Shown here: positions 12,409 through 24,805 of the stretch, in pieces
Layout: every line of letters starts with the position of its first letter
Numbering within the stretch: position 1 is the first letter of the stretch
Origin: Aquilaria yunnanensis
Taxonomy: Eukaryota > Streptophyta > Magnoliopsida > Malvales > Thymelaeaceae
Direction of reading: 5' to 3'
Assembly (NCBI GenBank): GCA_039654915.1
Contig: CM077600.1
Span: 74,657,992 to 74,721,991, forward strand
Length of the DNA: 64,000 bases
Notes under the pieces: model-generated
The model's input: the letters and a program-made list of their open reading frames with translations, nothing else
Database searches by the model: none
Told to the model about the DNA's origin: nothing
Program-made: the position numbers and the translations under genes

Positions 12409-14789
12409 TGTTACAGCCCACCTAGCGGGAAACTCAATTGATGGAGATAAAGTAAATTAAATCATAGTTTGGAACCTTATTTTAAGCTCATATAGCAAGA
12501 TTAAGTGAGTTAGGCAAGGTTTACTAAGTCCCAAGAAGTTTATGACACCAAAAGAAGTTTGGGGGTAAAATGGTAATTTTATGTCCTGAAGTGTTGGGCC
12601 TAGTCACGGGAATAAAAAAAATGTTTTTTAAAACCTAACCCTCATTTAAACCCCAAAAATTTGCCTAAGTATCAAAGGTTTAACCAAGATTTCACGCGGG
12701 ATTACTATTGGAAGAAGGGGGCTTTTTGTCACTTTTTAAAAAGTCAGGTGGCTTGTGGGTTAAGGGAAAAATAAGGAGTGGAGGCTACCATTTTTGCTTC
12801 TTTCCACTCCCAAACCGGAGCTCCCTCTTCTTGCTTTGATTTCTCTTCTAATTCTTGGCCAAAATCAAGTGTTTTTGGTGGAATTTGAAGGCCCAAGGGA
12901 TGTACAAGCCTTTGGTAGCTTATTCCAAGCTTGGTTTGTGATCTTGGAGTTGTTTTCCATGTTTTTCAATCTAGGGTTGGGTTTCCTGATAAGGTAACAA
13001 ATATTTCTTGGTGTTTTTTTGTTTGTTTGGTGTTTTGAAGCATGAGTTTTGCTTAGTTGTTGTTAATTTGGTATCATTTGCTTTGGTTTGCTCGGAACTT
13101 AGGTAGAACCTTATGGAACTTTTTTCTTGGTGAACGGTTGCTTAATTCTTGCTTGTGACTTGAAATCAAGGTAAGGGATTTATGATTTTGAGCTTAATTG
13201 ATGTTATTGGAGTGTTGTTGCTTGATAAATTAAGTAGTTTTGGCAATAGCATTAGTTAGTGGGCAAGTTTGTTCATGGTGGACTAGGTGATTGTTTGAGC
13301 TTAGCATGATGTTTTAATGCATCATAGTTGTATTTGTGGTAGTTTATTATGACCTTTGTAACATGTTTTACAGGTATGTGGAGTTGGAAGGCCATCCAAG
13401 CATGTTTGGCATGCTTAGGAAGCCTTCCAAGGTGTATTAGCAAGAGTTGGAATTTTCTGGGCTCAAAGGGGTTGGCGATATGTCACCAAATCCTCATGAA
13501 ACATCTAGGAAGTTGCATGCTATGGCGACATGTCGCCACATTTATGTTGGAAAAAAAATCAACCTTTTGCTAGAGGGTTCAAAGGGAGGTCTAAAGGGGT
13601 GCTTAGGGTACTTAAGGGTCGAGGTGTCGCGGTGGTACCCCGAGACTTCCAAAACTCCTTTGAGTCCTAAGAGTTTTCTTGATTTTTGTGGTTACTTATA
13701 CCATAAGTAAGAGAATTAGGTTGAGAAGGGCCATAATGACATACCACTAGCTTGGGTATGAGGTTTAGTACCATCAAGGACTTAGCCGTGCCTTTGGATG
13801 TGAGGCTTTAATGTGGGAACCTTAATGCACCTAGTGGGTCTTTAAGATCTAGTTAACATCAGTCCAACCATAGTGCCCCTGTACAACATAAGGGAGGTTC
13901 AATTAGTGAAAACTTCACTAGTTATGCTAGTAATCTACGCTTGCTGGTAGAGAAGGCCTTGCCTTGTAGTTTAAGGACTAGGTAAAGGATAAGTCCTAAG
14001 GGACTAAAATGTATGCACATAGGTTTAGCCTCACGTTGTATAAGCTCATAGCAGATTATATATGTTTATTTATGTGTTGTCTTTAGTAATTTTTCCTTAC
14101 AGGTGATGACCCCTTGCTGAGAATTCTCGAATTCTCACTCCCTAGTTTATGTTGTGTAGATTTTGACACTGTTGAGCCAGCTAACCGCTAAGGGGTGTCG
14201 AGGTAGTCTTTTGTTGTAGGTATTTTTTCATGAGAATATTTATGATTTTAGTTTTTATATTTGCTTGTTGGTTAAGCAAAAGTACTTACTATAGTTTCCT
14301 TGGCTACAGTGGCTAGTAGAGCATATGGAGGACTTTTGAGTCTCACCACTGGGATTGCATCTAAGGTTGGAGTTAGATTAAGAGATCTCAGTAGGAAAGC
14401 CCTGTGTATGGTGCATACACTAGTTACCTCTTTTGTTTATGAATAGAGTAAAGGACTCTAGGGTTGCTCTTGGGTAAGGAGCATTAGTCTTCTTGTGTTG
14501 AATGCCCTCACATTGTTATTATCTGTAGTTATAATGATACAAATGATGGATTTATGTGCTTTGACAATTTAAACCTTGGTTTCCATGGAAAATGCCTAGG
14601 CAATGTGAATGCTTTATGGATTTCCATTTACTCAAGTCAAAGCAAAATTGTTAGCATTCTTGCATTTCTAGGTTAATTAACTAGTGACATAAAGTTTTAG
14701 TTTTTCACACATAATTAACTAGTCAACTGCAACCACCATAAGATCCATTCTCACAAGTTTTCTAGGCAGGGCCCAAAGGGACCATGTCA
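12409..14789 (+). mobile_element. Solo LTR, Tekay/Del-type Ty3/gypsy family
   Basis: A 2381-bp block starting TGTTACAGCCC and ending ACCATGTCA, flanked by TAGGC (12404-12408) and TAGGG (14790-14794), a 4/5 target-site duplication. It lines up in segments with the long LTR of the minus-strand Tekay-like element (55169-58800): the GGGGGTAAAATGGTAATTTT patch, the palindrome pair, and the ACCCCTTGCTGAGAATTCTC region. It also matches the fragment at 26542-27010 near the LTR end. No internal coding region adjoins it, so it is a solo LTR. The short frames inside (12794-12997, 13349-13573, 13447-13710) are not genes. Confidence 0.8.
13474..13537. repeat. Paired palindromic words in the Tekay-like solo LTR
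   Basis: GGCGATATGTCACC (13474-13487, near-palindrome) and GGCGACATGTCGCC (13524-13537, perfect 14-bp palindrome) are exactly 50 bp apart. The related LTR at 57509-57590 has palindromes of different sequence but the same GG.GA......TC.CC layout and the same 50-bp offset. Function unknown. Confidence 0.8.
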
Positions 14790-15266
14790 TAGGGAGATGA
14801 GCAGTCGGCAGGGAAGTGATCAGACGGTGTGCGATGTGGATGAAGATGTTGGATGTGCTGAGAAATGAGAGCCGGTGGTAAAATTAGATAATAATACATT
14901 CTTTCATCATATATTATCAAATAGAGCAAAGAAAGTAGGACAGAGGTAGTAGATAGTATGTTTTTATAAATTATTATCAAATAAGGTAACTTGACCAATT
15001 TTAAGGATGAGTTCAAAAATAAAGTTTCCATAAAATTTAAGGACTACAATGGATTCTATCATTTGAGGGAGACCTAAGCCTATGTCATTTTCCTTTAAGT
15101 TTGCCCTTAGATAGACAGTGACCAAAAATATTTTGTATAACGGACCTACCATTACCCGTTAGGCATTATTCCATCATATAGATGTGCTTCCTAGTGGTGG
15201 AGCCACTACATTGTTCGAGTGTCCATGGCCTCCTCCCAACTCTGGTTGAAAACTTAATATTATATA
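14790..15266. other. Unassigned sequence between solo LTR and MITE
   Basis: About 480 bp of mixed composition with no paired termini and no coding resemblance. Minus-strand frames at 14762-15031 and 14964-15152 are short and unrecognised. Confidence 0.4.
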
Positions 15267-15725
15267 GGCTTAAATCCTAAATTCGCTCTTAAACAATCAT
15301 TTATCTTACCGTTTAGCTACCAAACTAAAATCTATTCCAAATAGCTCCTAAACTATTAAAATTATGACTAGCTAGCCCTTAGATAGCTAGAGCTTTTAAC
15401 CTGAAGTTTTGCTTCATTCTATGGGTCTCAACATATTTGTCTCTAATTTGTGTTCAGTAACTTTAATCAATTTGATGAAATTTTCTTTTGAAAATTAGAA
15501 GGGTAATTCAATTATATGGAAAAAATTATACTATGAAACAATAGGGATTCTTGTCCCCACCACAAGCTGCATAAGAGAGTCATTTGCCGTAATGTTAGTG
15601 GTTATCTATGGATAGATTATTCACAATTTTTTTATAGAATAAAGGTTGTTTGGAACTCATTTCAGTTCAAGGGTCAAAAGGTTACATTTGTAATAGTTCA
15701 TGGGGCAATTGGCGGTTTAAGCTTG
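15267..15725. mobile_element. Probable MULE-like MITE remnant
   Basis: The left end (GGCTTAAATCCTAAATTCGC) and the inverted right end (AGCTTAAACCGCCAATTGCC) can be aligned for about 90 bp as imperfect inverted repeats. The AT-rich flanks (TAATATTAT and AAATATTAA) could be a decayed 9-bp duplication. There is no coding capacity. The weak match keeps confidence moderate. Confidence 0.5.
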
Positions 15726-16569
15726 TAAATATTAAATTATTGTTTGACTACATCCAAATGTAAATCCTTGAACTTTGTTATTATTTCCTTCTACCTAGGA
15801 TAACAAAGTTATAAAAAGGTCACTTTTCAAGCAATATTAGATCTAGCAAAAAGGAGTCAAAGTTAAAATATTTTTATTGCAAATTTCATCTAACAATAGT
15901 CAAACGACATAACAAGTATATATGAGTCCATATTATTAAACCCAAATTAGCTAGCTCAATAGTTTTCCACCCATGATGGACTTTTTAAGAGATTAAGGGT
16001 GCAAATGGCCATTGCCATTGAAAGGCTTAAGGGTGTTTGGATGTATATAACAATTTTCCTTTGATTTTGTATGCATAATTTTCTAAAGTGTGTGTACACA
16101 AATACATTGGAAAACTTTGCTGCTTAGGCTTCTAGATTTTCTACCTCTTACGTCTACACCAACAACGCGTGATATACTAGCATTGCCGCCATCTTCTACT
16201 GCCATCCCACTTTTTTCTACCGATTCTACAATCTCAGAGCTTTTATACCACTTGTATTGCTTTTCTGCTATTGCTTTATTCACTGACATATCTCAGTCAC
16301 AATAATCAAAGGACAAAGAAGAAGTTTAGTGACCTGATTTATGGAAAGAGAGAAAGAGAAAGGCTGGTTGGGTAGCATCTAAGAAGTTCAACTACATTGG
16401 TCTAGCAATGATGATGCGGAGGCTGGTCGAGTGGTGACAACAAGGGAGATATTTGTGGGGTGGCAGCGACAAAGGAGATGTGGCGATCGTGAGAAGTAAA
16501 GATCTTAAGATAATAAGATCAGAAGGTCAAGAAATAGATAGACAAGAGAAAATATGGTTAGAAAATTGG
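15726..16569. other. No gene called; purine-rich end
   Basis: Unassigned sequence up to the chromovirus LTR. Opposed short frames at 16083-16305 overlap on both strands and show no family resemblance. From about 16320 to 16560 the plus strand is strongly purine-rich. Confidence 0.4.
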
Positions 16570-17519
16570 TGATATGACCCAAGCAAGCATGGAGGGAAAA
16601 GCACCAAGAGTAGCTCCAAGAGCACCAAAAGACCCCTTGGTGATTCGCTCAGGACCTATGACGAAGAAGTGTGCTAAAGAGGTACAAGTAGCCCTTCAAG
16701 GCCTAATTCAAGAGCATTTTGTACATTTGGTGGCACAAGAGAAGCATGCACAAGAGCATACCTGAGAGCCACCTGTTACACCACCGAGAGCCTTACTAAC
16801 CTCTACGTGGCTTTTTTGAGCAATTGGGGTGCATGGATGGCCAACACTTGAGGAATGTCTTCTATAGTGTCTCATGCGCTTGTGGAGGCATCCATGCAGG
16901 ACCATGAAGCTAGTTGTCCAAGTTAGCACGTGAAACCCTTAGGAAGCCCCCAAACCAAGCCCTGCATTGCCTGAGGGCATACTTAGAAGCCCTCAAAAGC
17001 CCCAATTGGAGTTCACCTTAGTTTTTTTAGTATTTTTTAGCATGTTTTGTTTATTTTCCCGTGTGTTTAATGGGAACACATTTTTTAACACCGTTTGGGC
17101 TAGGTTTTATGTGTTTAACTTTTAAGTATTTATGTGTCCTAGTAATACAATTTCTAGTTAATATAAGACTTGTGTGAGTCAATAAGACCTCTACTTCTTT
17201 TCTACCTGTAAACCATATCAAGGCTATGAAAAACACTATAAGTAGGACTGAATGTGGTGCATTATTCATCAAGAAAAAAGATATAAAGATTGCTTGTGCA
17301 ATTTATCCTCTCCTTTTTTCTTCTTAAACTTCTTCACACTTTGTATTTTCTTTTCCTTTCCTTTCCCCTCCACCTAATTTCTTCAATTACTTTCCTAACT
17401 TTGCTCAAATTTCCTCCTTACTTCATTCCGTTGAAATTCTTTTCTTTCTTGGTTCGGTCAAGTGCTCATTTGGTGCATCCTAGAAACTTGAAGATCTGGG
17501 CATTCAAGGGAGTATATCA
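16570..17519 (+). repeat. 5' LTR of the chromovirus
   Basis: 950 bp, starting TGATATGACCC and ending GTATATCA, so the termini form a short inverted repeat (TGATAT/ATATCA). It matches 25708-26541. Its first ~195 bp contain an open frame (16574-16765) with a GPMTKKCAKEVQ motif that continues the pol reading frame in the 3' copy. The 153-codon frame at 17290-17751 spans LTR end and leader and is not a gene. Confidence 0.88.
16574..16765 (+). pseudogene. LTR-encoded pol C-terminal tail (5' LTR copy)
   Basis: A 63-codon open frame starting five bases into the LTR. The segment IRSGPMTKKCAKEVQVALQG followed by LIQEHF resembles the GP(M/I)TRARAK-type basic tail known at the end of plant gypsy polyproteins. 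In the 3' LTR the same frame lies directly downstream of the pol C-terminus (DVDDSRKNH at about 25670), so the LTR edge probably doubles as the end of pol. In the 5' LTR this frame is detached from pol. Confidence 0.6.
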
Positions 17520-17521
17520 AG

Positions 17522-17534
17522 TGGTATCAGAGCC
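17522..17534 (+). other. Primer-binding site (Met tRNA type)
   Basis: TGGTATCAGAGCC lies two bases after the LTR terminus ATATCA and matches the standard plant initiator-Met primer site. It fixes the 5' LTR boundary. Confidence 0.9.
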
Positions 17535-18249
17535 TGTCAAGCTTCAACACAAGATGAGAATATCTTTATTATTCTTTCTAGTTTTCATCTTTGTTTATCC
17601 TTTTGTTCAATTGTTAATTTGTTTGGGTCTTCTTATTTCTAAATTTCCCTGCAAGTCATCCATTTTGTCACCTTATTCAAGCCACTTGAGAGGCACTTGG
17701 ATTGTTCATCATCTTTCCTTTCATTCTTCCATCAATTTTTGTTATAAATAGTCAAGTTCTAATGTCTTGTTGCTATCTTTTTTGTTCTTTAAAATTTTTC
17801 CAAGTTTTTGAGTTCTACATCAAGTTCATCCAAGTTAGTTAGTGTGCAAGTTTTGGTTACTAAGTGTTCTTGCATTCAAAAAGAAAAATAAAAAAGCATT
17901 TGAAATTTCTAATCCTTAACTTTGATTACTCTTAAGTTGTTGCAAATTATTGACTTGTTTCCTCTTTCTTTTAAAGCCAAAAAACTTGAATCAATAAGAC
18001 ATCTTCTGAAACCCTTCTTGGTTTTCAACCTAGTTTTGAAATCTTCAAAAGTTGCATTGTTCTTTTAATCTTACATTGGAAGAACATTCTGTTTTCACAA
18101 AAAGTTAGCTTTTTTTTTTAAGGAATTTGGAAGTTCAAAGGTGCTTTGAGTGACTTTATTTAGAACCTTGGAGAAAAGTTGGATTTTACTCATTTCACTA
18201 GGAAATTGAGAGAAAAAGTGGTAAGGATCTTTTGCTTTTAGGAAGAACC
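17535..18249 (+). other. Chromovirus leader
   Basis: T-rich untranslated stretch between the primer site and the gag start. I see no structural repeat or gene in it. Confidence 0.6.
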
Positions 18250-19490
18250 ATGTTTGAGAGTTCTAAGCTTTTCGTGGAAGATATGATGGTTTAGTTCAAA
18301 AAGTTAGTCCGCAAGCTTGAGGAAAATAATAAAAGATGGGCAAGGCAAACAAAGAAGCTATAGGAGCTTAGTTCACAACTAACTCCCAACAAAGGAATTA
18401 TAGGCTATGGACTTATGGGAACACCAACAAAGAGCCGCCTCATCCATAACCTAGGAGGATATGAGTTAGAGGCTAAGGAGCTTGAGAGTGTATAGAACCC
18501 CCACCAAGGAGACTTGTGTGAGGCGAACCAAGGGAGGATCGAAACTTGAACATGATCAAACTTTAAACTCTACCCTTCAAAAGGAGAAGTGATCTTGAAG
18601 CATATCTAGAATAGGAGACTAAAGTGGAGATGGTCTTTGAATGCTACACCTATCTTTAGGATAAAAAATAAAGATTGCTGCTTTAGAGTTCATTAACTAT
18701 GCACTTCTTTGGTGGACACAAATGGTGAGTGCATGGCAAAGGAAATGAAAGGATCCAATACAAACATGGGTAGAGTTAAATTCTTTTATAAAGAGAAGAT
18801 TTATGCTTACTTAAAACAAATGTGAGCTCCATAAAAAACTCCAAAGGCCATCATAAAGATCAAGACCCATGCAAGATTCTTACAAGGAGTTGGAAGTGAC
18901 CCTAATAAGAGCTAATGGGGAGGAGGAAAGGGAAGCTACAATGGCTAGGTTCTTACAAGGTTTAAATCCTAATATTGCTAATATTATTGATTTACACCAT
19001 TATGTAGAGGTAGAAGACATGGTGCAAATGGCCATTAAAGTGGAGAAGCAATTAAAGGGGAGAGGGGCCGCAAGGTTCTATCAATGAGGGAGCTCTAATT
19101 GGAGACAAAGTGGGAGCAAAGAGTCCAGGAAAGAGTTCATCAAGCTAAAACTTGAGACACCCTCTTAAGTTAGGCCACAAAGATCTAAGGAAGGTACCCT
19201 TAATTCCAAGAATAATCTTAGAAATCATGACAAAATTTGTTTCAGGTCTAATGGTAGAGGGCATTATTTAGCTGAATATGTCAACAAGAGAGCTATGGTG
19301 ATGAATGACAAAAGGTAGATTATGACCGATGAAAGTGATAAAGATGATTTTGATTGTTTGGGTATGCTTGAATTGGAAGATTATAGTGATGTTGAATATG
19401 GAGAGAAAGGTGAAGTGCTTGTGGCTAGGAGGGCTTTGAATGTACAAGTTAAAGAGGAAGCTGACCAAAGAGAAAATATCTTCCATACAT
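18250..19490 (+). pseudogene. Chromovirus gag remnant
   Basis: A start at 18250 opens a frame (MFESSKLFVEDMMV) that stops within 15 codons and continues in pieces. The best segment is 18869-19087, with EREATMARFLQGLNPNIANI then HHYVEVEDMVQMAIKVEKQL, the conserved Gag region of this gypsy group. It binds the RNA genome in virus-like particles in active relatives. Downstream 19088-19490 keeps acidic, lysine-rich text with several stops. No intact zinc knuckle was found. Confidence 0.75.
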
Positions 19491-21394
19491 AATATTAAGT
19501 TGGAGGAAAATTATGCAGTACGATAATTGATGGTGGAAGTTGCACTAATGTTGCTAGTACTACTTGGTTGAAATGTTGTAGCTCTCCAACACCATGCACC
19601 ATAAACCTTACCGCTTGCAATGGCTCAACAATGAGGATGAAGTCAAGGCTACTGAGCAAGTTATGGTGCCTTTCAAGACAGGAAGGTATGCTGATAAAGT
19701 GTTTTGTGTTGCTGTTCATATGGAGGCTATTCACATTTTGTTGGGTAGCCATGGTAATATGATAGGAGGGTGACCCATGATGGATTCAAGAATAGGTACT
19801 CATTTGTGTTCAAGGACAAGAAAATCACATTGGCAATTCTTACTCCACTGCAAGTCATGAAATATCAAAGAAGGATTCATAGTAAGGCCAAGAGAAAAGT
19901 TAATAAGAGGAAATATGGGGTCTAAGTGGAAAGAAACTTGAGTGGAAAATTGAAAGAACATCTGAGAGATGTAAGAAGCAAGTCCTTGAGAGGAAAGTGA
20001 GGGATGAGAGTTCCTGAGGTAAAAATCAAGAGAAGCAATGAGAGAGAAGAAAAAAGAGCTTTTTGATAAAAATGAGTGATGTGAGAAAAGCCTAAAGAGC
20101 ACCAAGGCAAGTGCTCCTTTTACTTTTTAAAGAATCTTTCTTTCTCTCTAGTGACTTAAATAACATACTTCCAAGTATTGTTGTGCCTTTATTATAGGAG
20201 TTTGAATATGTGTTTATAAATGAACTTAGTGGGTTGCCACCTTTGAATGGAATAAAGCACAAATTGTTATCATTCTTAGGGCTCAAATTCCAGGTAGGCC
20301 AACATATAAGAGTAATCATGAGGAAACTGAGGAAATCCAAACGCAAATTGTAAAGTTCTCGACAAAAGGCTATGTGAGAGAAAGCATGAGTCCAAGTCCT
20401 ATACCTGTCCTCTTGGTGCCCAACAAAAATGGATTATGGAGGATGCGCATGAATTATAAACCCATAAAAAAATCATTGTAAAGTATCATCACCTTATCCC
20501 TAGGTTAGATGACATGCTTGATGAGTTGCATAGATCTACTATCTTTTCTAAGGTTGAGTTGAGAAATGGGTACCATCAACTTTATATAAGGGAAGGAGAT
20601 AAGTGGAAACCATTTTTAAAACTTAATTTGGCTTGTATAAATGGTTGGTAATGCCTTTTGGATTAACTATGCTCCTAGTACTTTCATGAGATTGATGAAT
20701 CATGTTCTTTGTGACTATATTGGTATGTTTGTTGTTTTGTTGTTTGATGATATCTTGGTTTATAGCAAGAGTTTAGACCAACATATGGAGCACCTTACGC
20801 AACAAGTGTTAGAAACATTAGGAGTACAAAGATTATATGCTAACTTAAAGAAGTGTTCTTTTTGTACTAACTAAGTTATTTTTCTTGGATATATTGTGTG
20901 TTCACAAGGTGTTGAAGTGGACAAAGAGAAGGTAAAATCCATCCAAGAATAGCTAATTCCTACATTTATTTCTAAGATAAGATCGTTTCATAAGTTAGGT
21001 AGCTTTTGTAGAAGGTCTATGAAGGGGATTTCTACTGCAACTACACCTCTCACTGAAATACTCAAGAAGAATTTTAGGTTTAATTAGGGCAAACACAAGG
21101 TGAAGCTTTGAAGAAGTTGAAAAATAAGTTATGCAATGAACCCGTTCTAGAATTACCTAATTTTACTAAAGCTTTTGATGTTGAATTTGATGCTTTAGGT
21201 ATTAGCGTAAGGATGGTTCTAATGTAAGAAGAAAGACCCATTACATACTTTTGTGAAAAGTTAAGTGGAGTGACAAAGAGATGCACGCTTTGGTGAGAAC
21301 ATTGGAGAATTGGTAGCATTAGTTGTGCCCTAAACAATTTGTTATTTACACTGACCACCAATCCCTTAAAAATTTAAAAGGCCAAGGTAAGTTG

Positions 21395-22811
21395 TGTTAG
21401 GTTTCGGGAGCCAAACAGCGCAGCGGAATTTAACTGAAACCCTCCAGGATCCAAGTGAAACGGGGTAAACCGGGTGTTTGAAAATTTTCATACCTAATTT
21501 TCGGTTAAGATCTCTCACTCAACTGTAGAGTCGAATCACAAAACCTGAACAGTTGATGTGTTCAGGCTCTCTATGGTATCCACACGAGCGTCTTGGGATC
21601 ACCACGCTTCCACCGTGTCTCGGCAGATGCATTTATCTTGCACTCACAGTGCTAGCTTGCGTCCTCCAAGGAATTGCAAGAGAAGAGTGCGGCTGTCCTT
21701 TCGGGAGGCTTGGGCAAGGAGACTTGCGAATTTCTCAGTAAAAGTTGTATTTATAGTGAGACTCAACTTCCAGGCCTAATGGGTTTCAAAGCCCTAATCC
21801 AATTAGGCTTTAATTTTGGGCTTAATAATGGCTCAACTATTGGGCTCATTATTAATATGAAATTATTGTGAAACCAAAAGCCAAATTATTAGCTCATGCA
21901 CTCTAATGATCCAAATAGCTCTATGTGTGTGACCTAATAGGCTCTTACCACGTTGGCAATTATCATAAATCACATTTATGATCATAAGCAATGAGCAATG
22001 TCTAGCAACACATCATTGCTACCCAAGTGACAAGATTGTTGATGATTCGACTAAACCTTTATGATCATTACCGATATATGCCATTGTCCTTTTGTCCAAG
22101 ATATCAAGACTAAGCACGAGACATGGAAAGTGTCACTCTCGTATAGCTCAATCTTTGGTTTCTTGATTACCAAGTAGACCAACCTAAACTGATGACATTG
22201 ATATTGTATATCAACTCATCCAAGCATGGCCATGCATTTTTCTAAGTCTTACCCTATCAAGGGGGCCGAAGATATCACTCCCATTACATATGAGGGACAA
22301 ATCCTATCTTGATCATACAAATCCCTCCGCATGATATGTGACATACCCAATGACCACCTTCAAGTTCACTCAGTTACGAGCAACAAAGGAAAGTATCAAA
22401 GTATGTGACTCACATGTAGGGAACCTTGATGATCTTAGGTCGAAGGACTACATATACCATGATCACTATGAGAATCACTTATGACACTCATATAACGATC
22501 CATGTAGTGTTCTCATGGTGGGTCGGTCCAGTACACAAGTTTTCCAACTTGTACCCATATGTAGACTACATATCTCATATTAGTCTCCACATATGCTAGT
22601 TGTTATGTATTATTGCAACCCGCTCCACAATAATACTAGACCAGGGATGTTTGAGAATATCATTATTCTAGGGTTACAATTATGTTTATTACATTACGTA
22701 GAAATAGAACAACAAACATAATTGCTGGATTAATGCCTTAATAAAATATCATGACTCAATGTACAAAAAATACAATCATCTCATGATTGGCTTTTGGGCA
22801 CAACACTAACA
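21395..22811 (-). mobile_element. Copia solo LTR, inside chromovirus RNase H
   Basis: A 1417-bp copy of the copia LTR at 1145/8050 in reverse orientation. Plus-strand ends are TGTTAGGTTTCGGG and CACAACACTAACA. It is flanked by a perfect AGTTG duplication (21390-21394 and 22812-22816). The host pol frame reads across the gap, so insertion came after the chromovirus. Absence of internal sequence means LTR-LTR recombination removed the rest. A TATA-like box (TATTTATAG on plus) lies at 21749-21757. Frames at 21553-21871 are antisense LTR frames, not genes. Confidence 0.96.
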
Positions 22812-23313
22812 AGTTGAACTGTAGACATGCTAGGTGGATAGAGTTCATTGAATCTTTTCCTTTTGCTGTCAAGTATAAAGAAGCAAGGAAAACATTATGG
22901 TTGATGCATTGTTCAGGGATATGCTTTGCTCTTAACTTTGGATGCTAGATTAGCTGGCCTTGAGTTTTTGAAAGAATTGTATGCACATGACTTAGATTTT
23001 GGAGAGATATATGCTAAATATATGCCAAGACTGCTTGTGATAGATTTTGTAAATTGGATAGTTTTGTTTTTAGAGAGAATAGGTTGTGCATACAACAAAC
23101 TTTTCTAAGAAATTTCCTTGTTAATGAGGAACATGGTGGTGGCCTCATGGACCATTTTGGAGTTGTTAAGACTTTTGAAGTTTTTAAGGAACATTTTTAT
23201 TGGCCTTGTATGAAGAGTGACATGGAAAAGGTTTATGAGCAATGCCTTGATGACAAAAAGGCTAAGTCTTAGCAAACCTCTCGTGCTTTATATACTTCTT
23301 TATCCATTCTATC

Positions 23314-24805
23314 CAGGGATGACAATTGGGTGGGTTGGGGTAGGTTTGGTTTAGGTTATTCAGGTTCGGGTCTAGTCGGGTTAGTGTGAATTCAGGTCCA
23401 GGTCGGGTCATTTGGGTTCCGGTTGATTTCAAGTTGAGTGTATTTCGGGTTCAGGTTAGGTTGGGCCGGTTTATTTGGGTTTGGGTTCACTACATATCAG
23501 GTCAATTTCAGTCTCGGGTAATTTCAAGTCAAGTTTTGAGTCAACCTTTATGTTCACTCAGGTTACTAGTGTATATGCCAAAATGATTGAATCAATTCTT
23601 TTTTTTCAATTTTTTTTAATTTAAATTAAAGAATTCAATTTTTTATGTGATTTAATCTAAATTAATTTTTCATTTTTTAGTATATTTAATTAAAATATTC
23701 ATAAAAATCTTCTTCATTATAGTTTAGTACATATTTAGACAATTTAACATTGTTAGTAATACTGGATTATTTTTCTAAACCCATACCCTTCAACTATCAC
23801 TATACAGGTCATTCAGATCCTTACCTAGCTATCACCCAGACATACACTACAACAATTTTGCTATGGTTATGTTTCGATAAATTTTATTTGAAATTACAAG
23901 AAAATGCAAATCAAGTTCATTATTAGTGACTAAACTGTAAAATTTAAAAAATTTTGGGTGAAAGTGCCGAGATTTCAAAAGTTTAAGAACCCATGTTGTA
24001 ATTATTAGGAGTAATTGAAATGAAATTTTTTAAAATTTAGGTACCTTATTACACCATACTTAAAATTTTTGGGATGAATGTTGTAATTTTATCAATTACC
24101 TATTAAGATCATTAAACTTACTAAATATAAAAATTAGTTCTTTTAGAAAAATCTAAATATGGGACTTACTAAATATGGAAGTTTCTTCCCCAGATATGAT
24201 ACTTGCAATATATAGAAGTTCTCAAAAAATGGAAGTTACTAAATATAATAATCCCCTCTCAAAATATAAGAATCACTAAACATGAACACTGAAAAAAATG
24301 GAACTATTAAATATGGAAGTCTCCTCCCCAAATATGAGACTTACTAAATATGGAAGTACCAAAAAATGAAAGTTATTAATTATGGAAGTCACTATTCCTA
24401 AATATGGGACATACTAGATACGAAAGTCTCAAAAAATGGAAGTTAATAAATATGGAAAGCTCCATATTTAGGACTTACTAAATATAGAAGATAATGAAAA
24501 AGGAAAGTTAAGGTTTAGGATGATGGTTAAAATTGGGTCCTATCAGGTTTAATCATTAGGTCATCTTGGGTTTGGGGTCAAGTTAGTCTCGAGTTTAGGT
24601 TAATTCAAGCTTAGGTCCTTTCGGGTTTAGGTATTTCGGGTTTGGGTCATTTGGGTTCAGGTTTTCTTGGGTTTCCCTTTAATCATGTTTGTGTTTAGGT
24701 CAAGTTGAGTATAGTCTGATTCAGGTCATTGACTTTTTTTGTCAAATTGGGTCAAGTCGGGCTTGGGTTTGGGTGGATTGGGCTAGGTCATTTTTGCCAT
24801 CCCTA
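23314..24805. mobile_element. Non-autonomous hAT-type element in integrase
   Basis: 1492 bp. Termini CAGGGATGACAA and (inverted) TAGGGATGGCAA form about 12-bp inverted repeats, flanked by ATTCTATC (23306-23313) and ATTCCATC (24806-24813), a 7/8 duplication of hAT size. Both subterminal zones (about 23330-23560 and 24530-24790) are packed with GGGTT/CGGGT words, a known trait of hAT subterminal repeats. The core is AT-rich with a tandem repeat at 24140-24500. No transposase is encoded; the 66-codon frame at 23386-23586 is repeat-derived. Confidence 0.88.
24140..24500. repeat. Degenerate tandem repeat in the hAT-type element
   Basis: The phrases CTAAATATGGGACTTACTAA and AAATATGGAAGT recur with intervening CTCCTCCCC and CTCAAAAAATGG words, giving a repeat of roughly 60-80 bp in about five degenerate copies. 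Confidence 0.65.

Noticed and set aside
12000..15180. Possibility that sequence either side of the Tekay-like solo LTR forms one MULE split by it
   Set aside because: Only weak AT-rich similarity between about 11990-12130 and 14880-15080; no terminus or duplication could be fixed.
17290..17751. 153-codon plus-strand frame rich in L, F and S
   Set aside because: It straddles the chromovirus LTR end, primer site and leader; the T-rich composition explains it.
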